41,617 nucleotides of DNA from an uncultured Opitutales bacterium (GTDB lineage: Bacteria > Verrucomicrobiota > Verrucomicrobiia > Opitutales > Seribacteraceae): contig CALKMX010000037.1 of assembly GCA_938091675.1 (NCBI GenBank), forward strand, positions 1 through 41,617, written 5' to 3'. The notes beneath the pieces are model-generated. The model was not told the origin of the DNA. It did no database searches and saw nothing but the letters and a program-made list of their open reading frames with translations. The translations under genes were made by a program, and so were the position numbers. The number at the start of each line of letters is the position of its first letter. Within the stretch, counting starts at the first letter, position 1. Positions 35,340 through 41,617 of this stretch are shown here, piece after piece.

Positions 35340-36619
35340 GCCATTGATTTGTTGGCGGCCGCATTTTTGCTAAGAAAGCGGGCGAGATGAAAACTGAACT
35401 GCCAGAGCAGACCGAAGGATACCAGAATGCAGGCAATGTAGGGAACAAGCCAGCTTGGGTTTCGCACTACTTGGAAAACGGTGTAGTCGGCGGCTTTGTT
35501 CATTTGGTACTGGTAAAATGTCTTACCCTCATGCCTGAGTGGAGTATTCATGTAGACTAATGCTCTGCGCGATTGGTTCTGGCCCATCCTTAGCATAATT
35601 TCACTTTCGAAATTGAAGGGGATGTCCGTTCCCTGATAGAACTCATTAGCGATTCCCAGGAGCTCAATGGAGTAGGGCAGGTATTCTCTTTCCGGTCTGA
35701 GGGTCACCCCCCATAACTTGCCATTCATGCGGATCGGTTGGAACGCCAGGTCTCCCATTTTGGGATTGATCTGCGCCCACCAGTGGTTTCCTGCAGGGTG
35801 GGAAATTGCCGCCCATGTGCCCATACTCTCGGCACCATCCAGCAGTTCAAAGACCACATAGCCAAAATTCATTCCTTCGCTGCTGAAATCCTCAGGTTTC
35901 GGACGGATTTCAAGATTGGCAGATTGGATGACACCACGGTTCACCTTTTCCGCCGGACCAGTTGCTTCGCGGGCGGGAGGCAAGGAATTGAATTCGCAAT
36001 TTGGTCCGAAGCCCAAAATTTTAACCTTGAAGGGCAAGTCCTGAGAATAGTGCATTCCTCCACCTTCCAGTAATGCTTGCGACAGGGCGACCACCTGTTC
36101 AGTTTCGGGGTTGGTGACATCAATGAAGGCAAGTTCCACCCCGTGGAAACGTTCCAGGTAATTTTTGGATTCGCCCTTGTTTATTTGCATACGCGATTCC
36201 TCTTGCATTGCTTGCGTAGCGAGCTGTCCAATGAGGAGCATAATGATTCCAAGATGGATAAATTGAATGCCCATTTTTTTGCCCGTCCATTGAAAACGGG
36301 TAATAAAAGCGGAAATCAAATTGAGAATGAGCAAACCACCAAGCAAATACCCTCCGGGAATAGGGATGGGCAGAGGGTTGAGGAATTCTCCTCCCCAGAA
36401 CTGTTCGGGATAGTGCCAGATACCATAAAGGGACTCAAAGAATTCTGCCTGTGCACCCCGTATCCCAACCCTTACCTGTTCGAGTGTAGCCACGAAGATA
36501 AGAACCATCGAAAAACTGAGCAGGGTGAGGGTGATACGAAGGTCAGCGAGCGGAATTAAAAACGAGAATTTTTTCCTTCTTTCGCCGAGGGAGGTTATGT
36601 TCTTTTTCTTGTCGGACAT
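35336..36619 (-). CDS. resB: ResB-like cytochrome c biogenesis protein
   Basis: Partner of CcsA in System II cytochrome c assembly. From ATG 36619 (MSDKKKNITSLGERR) it has 427 residues, with N-terminal helices (about 25-45, 85-105, 115-135) including LADLRITLTLLSFSMVLIFVATL, characteristic of ResB. A large periplasmic beta-rich domain and a final helix (about 395-420) follow. A longer frame to 36808 would overlap the preceding lipoprotein gene and lacks support. It starts 7 bp after that gene and overlaps ccsA by 4 bp (ATGA), so the three are co-translated. Confidence 0.9.
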   Translation of the reverse strand: MSDKKKNITSLGERRKKFSFLIPLADLRITLTLLSFSMVLIFVATLEQVRVGIRGAQAEFFESLYGIWHYPEQFWGGEFLNPLPIPIPGGYLLGGLLILNLISAFITRFQWTGKKMGIQFIHLGIIMLLIGQLATQAMQEESRMQINKGESKNYLERFHGVELAFIDVTNPETEQVVALSQALLEGGGMHYSQDLPFKVKILGFGPNCEFNSLPPAREATGPAEKVNRGVIQSANLEIRPKPEDFSSEGMNFGYVVFELLDGAESMGTWAAISHPAGNHWWAQINPKMGDLAFQPIRMNGKLWGVTLRPEREYLPYSIELLGIANEFYQGTDIPFNFESEIMLRMGQNQSRRALVYMNTPLRHEGKTFYQYQMNKAADYTVFQVVRNPSWLVPYIACILVSFGLLWQFSFHLARFLSKNAAANKSMA

Positions 36620-36626
36620 TTTATGG

Positions 36627-37661
36627 TTAGTGGTGGTCTCCCAGACAGAAGGAATCAATAAGTCCGAGGAAATTCTCCTTTTCATTACGGGCAAGTTCCA
36701 CATCTCCCATGAGTTTAAGAAACCACGACCTTCCCTCATGGAATAGGATGGCGGCGTAGAGTGCTTGCCCGTCGGATTCTGCCAGGACCAGTTTTGCAGG
36801 TTTCTCATCGATTATACGATCGCTGAGGTACTGAGCCAGGCCTGACTCATCGGTGGGTTCCATGCCCACTTGTCCGAGCCAACGGTTTACATTGGCAAGG
36901 ATGCCTCCGACCTGCCCGGGGAAGGAAGTGATGGAAAAGTCGAGGGAGTCTCCTGCCTTGTTGGATACCGTATAATTCCCAATTCTCATTTGGGTAGTAG
37001 GTTTTCTCTCCCAGTGTGGAGGTGCTTCCCAGGTAGGTTGATGACCGTTGGTAGAAGGGGGCGGAGTGGGCAGACTTGGGGAAATTGCCCGAACCGGTGC
37101 TTTCCCGGCCCGCAGGGTAGTGGATTCAAGAAAACCGTAAAAATTGTTTACTTGTTGATTGATCAAGTCGCGGTCAGCAATGAAGGGAAATAGCCAAGTC
37201 TGTTCCTCTTGGCGGTGAATTGCGAGCAGGGCGGTCTTGGGCGGTTGTTCGTTGCCAAATTTATCTTCCAGTCGGACAAGTTCGAAGGTACGGCCAGCCA
37301 GGTTTTTTGCTTCAACCAAGTTTAATAGGCTGGAATCATTGTAATCAGAGTGACCGAGCTCGCGGGCAAACATATTTACTATACTGGCGGTCTCGACGGA
37401 TTCCCGGAAAGGCATCACACCAATTCTTCCCCTCGGGCCCAGTTCGGTTTTGATATGAAAGGAACCTGCCATCATTCCACTCATTTCCGGGTTTTCTCCC
37501 CACTCCTCTGGTATTTCCCAAGTTACCACCGGGCCTTCGTAGTGGTTGGGGGCGGAGTAGGAACGGATCTTTCCTTCCTCTCCACAGGAAACGAGCATAA
37601 GCCCTGCGGTTAAAGGCAGTAATCTTACAGATAATGTAAATCCTACAGAAGAACGGACCAT
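36627..37661 (-). CDS. Lipoprotein with a duplicated domain, upstream of resB-ccsA
   Basis: A 344-residue lipoprotein (signal with lipobox LVSC). It contains two similar halves. WEIPEEWGENP...GSFHIKT...GRIGVMPF with a LVRLEDKF region forms the first (about 45-185). WEAPPHWERKP...GNYTVSNK...DFSITSFPGQVGGILANVNRWLGQVGM forms the second (about 210-340). Both resemble surface or periplasmic proteins of unknown function. It is 7 bp upstream of resB, so it likely supports cytochrome c assembly or respiration, as an inference from context only. It lies 54 bp downstream of ychF. Confidence 0.82.
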   Translation of the reverse strand: MVRSSVGFTLSVRLLPLTAGLMLVSCGEEGKIRSYSAPNHYEGPVVTWEIPEEWGENPEMSGMMAGSFHIKTELGPRGRIGVMPFRESVETASIVNMFARELGHSDYNDSSLLNLVEAKNLAGRTFELVRLEDKFGNEQPPKTALLAIHRQEEQTWLFPFIADRDLINQQVNNFYGFLESTTLRAGKAPVRAISPSLPTPPPSTNGHQPTWEAPPHWERKPTTQMRIGNYTVSNKAGDSLDFSITSFPGQVGGILANVNRWLGQVGMEPTDESGLAQYLSDRIIDEKPAKLVLAESDGQALYAAILFHEGRSWFLKLMGDVELARNEKENFLGLIDSFCLGDHH

Positions 37662-37715
37662 ATAGAATTCAGAATATAAATGGGTGTGGAACAGGCAACC
37701 CGAACAGGGCTGGTT

Positions 37716-38819
37716 TTAGGCATTACATTTAAAAAGGACCACATCCCCATCTGCAAAAACATACTCTTTACCTTCGAGCCGTAACTTGCCCGCATCTCTG
37801 GCCGAGGACATGCTGCCTGCTGCCATCAAATCTTTATAGGAAACCACTTCCGCCTTGATGAATTTCTTTTCAAAATCGGTATGGATTACACCGGCACATT
37901 GAGGAGCGGTCATTCCTTTGCGGAAGGTCCATGCCCGTGCCTCTTTTTCTCCGGCAGTCAGAAAACTTGCCAACCCCAGTAAATCATAGGTCGCCTGGAT
38001 CAGGGAGGTCACGCCAGAATCGGAAACTCCCATGGCTTCCAGGTATTCATGTGCCTCCTCATCGGTAAGTTCTGAGAGCTCTTCTTCCATCTTTGCGGAG
38101 ATTGGGCAACATGCAGCATCCTGCTGGGTGGCTGCCCATGCCTTAAAATTATTAAATCGTTCATTGCTAGTGGGATCCGCAATTTCTTCCTCTTTCAGGT
38201 TACAGGCATAGAGCATCGGCTTGGAGCTCAGTAGATGAAAGGATTTCAGGCGTTCCTGCTCGTCCTCGTCCATGGGGAGAAGATTGGCTGGTTTGCCCTC
38301 ATCCAGATGGGGAATGAGTTTCTCGAGCAGGGCCACATTGGCCGCGGCATCTTTGTCCTGTCCGCGAGCTTTTTTGGAATTCTTTTGTAACTGACTGGCC
38401 ACTGATTCGGCATCGGCAAGGATCAGTTCGGTCATGATCACCTCGGCATCACCCACCGGGTCGACCCTGCCCATATTATGGATGATGTCCTCATCCTCGA
38501 AACAACGCACCACATGTACGATCGCATCCACCTCACGTACATTCGCCAGGAATTTGTTTCCCAATCCTTCTCCTTTGCTGGCTCCTTCGACCAGCCCCGC
38601 AATATCCACCATCTCAATGGCAGCGGGGATCAGGGTAGTTGTCTTGACCAGTTCGGCCAGAGGGATAAGGCGGGCATCGGGAACCTGGACCACTCCCACA
38701 TTCGGATCAATGGTGCAGAATGGATAGTTTGCCGCCTCCGCCTTGCGTGTCTTGGTCAGGGCATTAAAGAGAGTGCTTTTGCCCACATTGGGCAGTCCTA
38801 CGATTCCAGCTTGTAGCAT
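37716..38819 (-). CDS. ychF: Ribosome-binding ATPase YchF (Obg family)
   Basis: A universally conserved Obg-family P-loop protein that binds ribosomes and hydrolyses ATP rather than GTP. The start ATG at 38819 gives [22 protein letters not shown] and 367 residues (E. coli 363); a longer frame to 38915 has no family support. Seen: G1 GLPNVGKS, switch [15 protein letters not shown]3 [20 protein letters not shown], a G4 segment NLKEEE (the N-x-x-E that changes specificity to ATP) and G5 ISAKME. A C-terminal TGS domain carries the [12 protein letters not shown] and [12 protein letters not shown] segments. It is divergent from the tRNA-His gene. Confidence 0.97.
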   Translation of the reverse strand: MLQAGIVGLPNVGKSTLFNALTKTRKAEAANYPFCTIDPNVGVVQVPDARLIPLAELVKTTTLIPAAIEMVDIAGLVEGASKGEGLGNKFLANVREVDAIVHVVRCFEDEDIIHNMGRVDPVGDAEVIMTELILADAESVASQLQKNSKKARGQDKDAAANVALLEKLIPHLDEGKPANLLPMDEDEQERLKSFHLLSSKPMLYACNLKEEEIADPTSNERFNNFKAWAATQQDAACCPISAKMEEELSELTDEEAHEYLEAMGVSDSGVTSLIQATYDLLGLASFLTAGEKEARAWTFRKGMTAPQCAGVIHTDFEKKFIKAEVVSYKDLMAAGSMSSARDAGKLRLEGKEYVFADGDVVLFKCNA

Positions 38820-38903
38820 AACGAATATAAAAGAGGGCTCATCATGTCGTAGAGCTTGGGTTCGGTCAATAAGGATGGGATGGATTTGAGCAAACCTTTC
38901 CCA

Positions 38904-38931
38904 TTGACGATCCAATACGAATGCTTAATTT
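38904..38931 (+). promoter_or_regulatory. Candidate promoter of tRNA-His
   Basis: TTGACG at 38904-38909 (5 of 6) and a weak TAATTT -10 at 38926-38931, 16 bases apart, lie just before the mature tRNA at 38946. The -35 hexamer is the same as that proposed for rpsU. The -10 is poor, so confidence is modest. Confidence 0.38.
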
Positions 38932-38945
38932 GATTGTTCCTTTGT

Positions 38946-39023
38946 GGCGATAGTAGCTCAGTTGGTTAGAGCACTGGTTTGTGGTACCAGGGGTCGCCGG
39001 TTCGAATCCGGTCTGTCGCCCCA
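38946..39023 (+). tRNA. tRNA-His (anticodon GTG)
   Basis: The cloverleaf folds cleanly. The acceptor GCGATAG pairs with CTGTCGC, the D stem is GCTC/GAGC, and the anticodon stem CTGGT/ACCAG has the loop TTGTGGT, giving anticodon GTG at 38981-38983. The T stem GCCGG/CCGGT has the loop TTCGAAT. The extra 5' G (position -1, 38946) opposite C73 is the hallmark of tRNA-His. The 3' CCA is encoded at 39021-39023. Confidence 0.97.
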
Positions 39024-39047
39024 CTTTTTTTAAGCAGTAAAAGTGGG
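39020..39047 (+). terminator. Hairpin overlapping the tRNA-His 3' end
   Basis: CCCACTTTT (39020-39028) is perfectly complementary to AAAAGTGGG (39039-39047) around a ten-base loop. It begins within the tRNA 3' end, so it may act as terminator or 3'-processing structure. The alternative is a partial duplication of the tRNA tail. No long T-run follows it. Confidence 0.45.
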
Positions 39048-39160
39048 CTTTGTTCAGTATTTGTAAGGGTCTTGAGGGTTCCTTGCATGTCTTTCTATTG
39101 TCGCATACGTTTTTCCTTATTTGCACTAAGTAGTCGAATTTTGGCATCAATTAGCAAAAA

Positions 39161-39182
39161 AAGTGACAGTAAAGTGACAGTG
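39161..39182. repeat. 11-bp tandem direct repeat downstream of tRNA-His
   Basis: AAGTGACAGTA (39161-39171) is followed at once by AAGTGACAGTG (39172-39182), a 10 of 11 match. It lies in the gene-free stretch between tRNA-His and the flagellin. Its role is unknown; it could be a protein-binding site or the trace of an attachment region. Confidence 0.55.
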
Positions 39183-39198
39183 AGTTGATTTAGAAAAA

Positions 39199-39213
39199 GG
39201 GGGGGGGAGGGGG
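39199..39213 (+). repeat. Poly-G tract (G9-A-G5)
   Basis: Nine Gs, an A and five Gs in a row in the non-coding stretch 39024-39312, which is the 3' side of the convergent flagellin gene. Such tracts are prone to slippage. The rest of this 289-bp stretch contains the hairpin and tandem repeat listed separately, and no convincing gene. Confidence 0.6.
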
Positions 39214-39312
39214 TCCGTTAAAATCCCTCGGCGATATCCTACTATCGATTTGCCCACAGGAAAAAATTTCGACAATGGCGAAAATGGACGAATTGATGGG
39301 TGAAATTTCGCC

Positions 39313-40770
39313 CTAGCGGTTAACTATTAAACGGAGGGCAATCTCGCTTAGTTGGTTTGCTTGAGCGACCATGGATGCGGAGGAATGGACTAGTACATTG
39401 GTTTTAGCAAAGCGGGAGGATTCCTGTGCCATATTCACGTCCATAATCCTACTTTTCGCTGCCTCAAGGTTTATACAGGCAGATTCATTTTGTCGCATTT
39501 CCATATTGAGGCGGGATTGTTCCGCACCGACTTGAGCCATTGCATTTGCAATATCTTCAATGAAACCACTGAAGTCCCCCTGAGTGAAATCTGAAAGTTC
39601 CGGATAGATTTTCGTAACAGTGGTCACTTGAGATGTGGTGGAAGTTGTGGTTGAGGTTGTTCTGCTTCCAGATATCTCCAATTCATCGAAAAACATTCCA
39701 GTCGGTCCACCTGCATTATTTACTCGTACGGTAATTGTATTTATTCCATCGACCAATACGTTCGGCAACGCCCTCGTCCCATCGACAACGATACCGCTGG
39801 CATTTGATTGCAGACTGAAGGCTTGGAGTGCCTTGAATTCATTTGGGAAAGTTATGCCCATATCCTGTCCATTTAAAAGAACGCTTCCGGCATTATCCGT
39901 GGCAGCTTTCCCTGTTATTTGAACGTCATCAAGATTTACACCAGTTAAATCAAAGGACATTGAATAGTCGTAGTTACCAACACCTCCACTGAGTAAACCT
40001 ACCCATTTACCAATAGTGGATGAATCATCCGCCCATGCGCCATTTCGATATCTAACCACAGAAGTTGACAGTCCAGTAACCGTCCAATTCAGATCCGTTG
40101 CCCCAACCGCAATAGGTGTGCCATCCGGATTTATCCCAGTTGCTTCAGCTTTTGTGCTGATAGGTGAGTTAACGGAAGATGTCGTGGTCGAAGTTGTGGT
40201 TACCTCATTCGTTACCCTCTTAAATTCCCCCAAAGTATTTCCGGATGCACCGGAGAACTCTGCCTTGATGAAGTTTCTAGCCAAGCTAACCACGCTGCCA
40301 ATGCCAGGGTTTTCATACACTGTTGCCTGTAGAGCATGATCGGGCTTGTCCATAGAAGTGAATAGACTTATGCCGTTAAACTTATGTTTCGAAATCGCAC
40401 CGATTTGCTTTTGAAGTTCAATGAACTCTTTATTGTAGTTTTCAACGTCGGATGAATTTTTGGTTACATCCATGGACATCGTTTTCAATTCACTCATTCG
40501 GGTTAGGATTGCTCCGACATTTCTCAACCCACTTTCCTGTAATTGAGTAAATGAAATTGAGTTTTTGAGATTTTGGTGAATATTGTCCAATCTCTTCAAC
40601 CTGGAATCCAACTTTTTGCCCACCGCTAAGCCACCAGCATCATCGGCTGGATTGACGATCCGATTGCCCGAAGACAATCGTGCCAGGCTTCTACGATGTG
40701 CATCCATAGCCTTTGATAGGTTATGACTCGCAGAAGTAGCGGATGGGTTACTGTTGATGGATAATTGCAT
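39313..40770 (-). CDS. fliC: Flagellin with central beta-sandwich insert
   Basis: Filament subunit of the bacterial flagellum (485 residues). The N-terminal D0/D1 region (about 1-185) has LSKAMDAHRRSLARLSSGNRI and NPADDAGGLAVGKKL. The C-terminal D1/D0 region (about 390-485) has ESSRFAKTNVLVHSSASMVAQAN and ends LRLIVNR. Between them, two Thr/Ser-rich linkers (about 188-205, TTTSTTTSS; and 368-385, TTSTTTSTTS) bracket a separate domain (about 208-367). That domain has motifs such as SVLLNGQDMGI and NNAGGPTGMFFDELE, resembling jelly-roll domains of PEP-CTERM-type exported proteins. It would be exposed on the filament surface. No other flagellar gene is in view. The leader contains a GC-rich hairpin just before the ATG. 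Confidence 0.95.
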   Translation of the reverse strand: MQLSINSNPSATSASHNLSKAMDAHRRSLARLSSGNRIVNPADDAGGLAVGKKLDSRLKRLDNIHQNLKNSISFTQLQESGLRNVGAILTRMSELKTMSMDVTKNSSDVENYNKEFIELQKQIGAISKHKFNGISLFTSMDKPDHALQATVYENPGIGSVVSLARNFIKAEFSGASGNTLGEFKRVTNEVTTTSTTTSSVNSPISTKAEATGINPDGTPIAVGATDLNWTVTGLSTSVVRYRNGAWADDSSTIGKWVGLLSGGVGNYDYSMSFDLTGVNLDDVQITGKAATDNAGSVLLNGQDMGITFPNEFKALQAFSLQSNASGIVVDGTRALPNVLVDGINTITVRVNNAGGPTGMFFDELEISGSRTTSTTTSTTSQVTTVTKIYPELSDFTQGDFSGFIEDIANAMAQVGAEQSRLNMEMRQNESACINLEAAKSRIMDVNMAQESSRFAKTNVLVHSSASMVAQANQLSEIALRLIVNR

Positions 40771-40779
40771 GCGATATTC

Positions 40780-40803
40780 GCGGGTGCGCGAAAGCGGACC
40801 CGC
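40780..40803 (-). promoter_or_regulatory. GC-rich hairpin in the flagellin mRNA leader
   Basis: GCGGGT (40780-40785) pairs with ACCCGC (40798-40803). An inner CGC/GCG stem continues after a one-base mismatch on each side, closing a four-base loop. It ends ten bases before the flagellin ATG, where a ribosome site would be. No Shine-Dalgarno sequence is seen in the gap. It could control flagellin translation. Confidence 0.45.
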
Positions 40804-41105
40804 TATGAGATACTTAGTAAAGTCGACCCATAGAGGAATAGGTTAAGTGAATTGCGATTTATTTATCCTTATTGCAGGTAAGTTTTTAATCGTTTGGGGT
40901 AAAACCGGTGCAAGTATACAAAAAAAAGGGGGCAAAAGGTATCATTCCCTCTAGGTGAGATAAAGAGTAGTGGAATAGGTGTAAGAAGGTGTAGCAACCA
41001 TATAAAAAGACATTTCTACCCACACCAACCTGTCTGCAGTATGTTAATTTTTCTGAATAACTCGCCCTTTCCTTTTTCTCTTTTGATGCAGAGAATGGAA
41101 TTGTT
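40804..41105. other. Intergenic region between flagellin and orphan gene
   Basis: With the adjoining leader hairpin, about 335 bp separate the divergent flagellin and orphan genes. I searched for sigma28- and sigma54-type elements on the flagellin strand and saw none. No convincing sigma70 promoter, tRNA or small gene was found either. The sequence becomes markedly AT-rich toward the orphan gene. Confidence 0.6.
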
Positions 41106-41573
41106 ATGAAATGGGAAGGATTTACGGGCAAGTTTGACAACCTAGATAGAGATATCTTTTTCCACGGACTTATCAAAGATGCCAAAGGAAGACCTGAATT
41201 GGATGATGTCGCTAAATGTAAAGTTTGGGAGGAGAACCGCACTAAGTATCATACGATCAAGAATTATAGGACAATCATAGATTTTTCGAAAAGTGTACGA
41301 AAGATGTTTGATGACATTATGAGTAGGGCCAGTTCTCCCGAAGAGAAACAAAATGTAGTAGAACTTTGGAATAAGTTTAGAGATGAGTACCTTTTCAACA
41401 CATTTGACCATGAAGGATTGACTCGCATCTTTCATTATTGGGGTAATTTCCCGATCAAGGATGGGTATGGTCAAATAAAGATGTTTATCCATGGTTCTAT
41501 GACCGAACTTTCTGTAATTGGATGTTCTTTCAATCAGGCCATGATAACCCACGTTTCTACCACTACGGTTTGA
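41106..41573 (+). CDS. Hypothetical protein, AT-rich orphan
   Basis: A 155-residue soluble protein rich in charged and aromatic residues (FDNLDRDIFFHGLIKDAKG, SVRKMFDDIMSRASSPEEKQ, WNKFRDEYLF, FHYWGNFPIKDG), with no signal peptide or membrane helix. I do not recognise the family. The ATG at 41106 has GGAA about six bases upstream. Base composition is clearly more AT-rich than the core genes of the window, suggesting an accessory or transferred gene. Two overlapping frames on the other strand look like shadows. The remaining 44 bases to the window end show nothing identifiable. Confidence 0.65.
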   Translation: MKWEGFTGKFDNLDRDIFFHGLIKDAKGRPELDDVAKCKVWEENRTKYHTIKNYRTIIDFSKSVRKMFDDIMSRASSPEEKQNVVELWNKFRDEYLFNTFDHEGLTRIFHYWGNFPIKDGYGQIKMFIHGSMTELSVIGCSFNQAMITHVSTTTV

Positions 41574-41617
41574 AGGAGTGGATGACCTTGGAGTAGATTA
41601 ACAGGGTTTACCGCCTC

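Noticed and set aside
38979-39188. 69-codon plus-strand frame starting inside tRNA-His
   Set aside because: It begins in the tRNA anticodon loop, has no ribosome site and no recognisable protein pattern.
40771-40920. Sigma28 or sigma54 promoter for flagellin
   Set aside because: No acceptable match to either consensus was found on the flagellin strand.
1-41617. CRISPR arrays, insertion sequences, prophage
   Set aside because: No regularly spaced repeats, transposase or phage structural genes were seen on either strand.

Overview
The window looks like a chromosomal segment of a free-living, probably marine bacterium of the Verrucomicrobiota (Opitutia/Puniceicoccales-like). This placement is an inference from gene content: type I sulfatases with C-terminal beta-sandwich extensions, large ResB/CcsA cytochrome c maturation proteins, many short lipoproteins, a flagellin, and a TPR/cyclase plus TIR signalling pair. 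No marker gene was compared with a database. The DNA is mostly core chromosome (ppc, dnaE, rpsU, lysS, ychF, tRNA-His). No transposase, integrase, phage gene or CRISPR array is visible.

Layout. (1) 1-2943: two tandem sulfatases, the first cut by the window edge. (2) 2940-6795: a fatty acid desaturase, divergent from phosphoenolpyruvate carboxylase. (3) 6817-11905, minus strand: a TesA-like GDSL lipoprotein, an ABC ATPase and a large FtsX-type permease (YbbAP-like) in a tightly coupled operon, followed by a protein with kinase-like motifs. (4) 11943-14040, plus strand: a small four-helix membrane protein, a DUF2256 zinc-ribbon protein and a cryptochrome/photolyase, with overlapping reading frames. 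(5) 14030-17701: a divergent pair of an ADP-ribosylglycohydrolase-family protein and a histone-deacetylase-family protein, then a membrane protein and a secreted protein with six NPF-like motifs. (6) 17713-21859, minus strand: an HtrA protease with four PDZ domains, a translationally coupled pseudoprotease, and a MORN-type lipoprotein. (7) 21977-27108: a PerM/AI-2E permease, dnaE from a TTG start, and rpsU with a terminator. (8) 27181-30564: a two-gene unit encoding a TPR-SLOG-like-class III nucleotide cyclase and a TIR protein fused to an FGE/C-type-lectin-like domain. (9) 30636-33110: lysS and two small envelope proteins. (10) 33120-38819, minus strand: ychF, a lipoprotein with a duplicated domain, resB and ccsA. 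(11) 38946-41617: tRNA-His, a gene-poor stretch with repeats, a flagellin carrying a central beta-sandwich insert, and an AT-rich orphan gene.

How the genes work together. Stop/start overlaps (ATGA or TGATG) at tesA-like/ybbA/ybbP, htrA/pseudoprotease, resB/ccsA and membrane protein/DUF2256/photolyase indicate translationally coupled functional units. The most interesting unit is the cyclase/TIR pair between the core genes rpsU and lysS. A class III cyclase with altered purine-selecting residues sits 9 bp upstream of a TIR protein that keeps the TIR glutamate, and whose FGE-like domain has lost one of the two catalytic cysteines. This resembles cyclic-nucleotide/TIR immune or stress circuits such as Pycsar in general design but not in domain architecture, so it could be an uncharacterised signalling or defence system.
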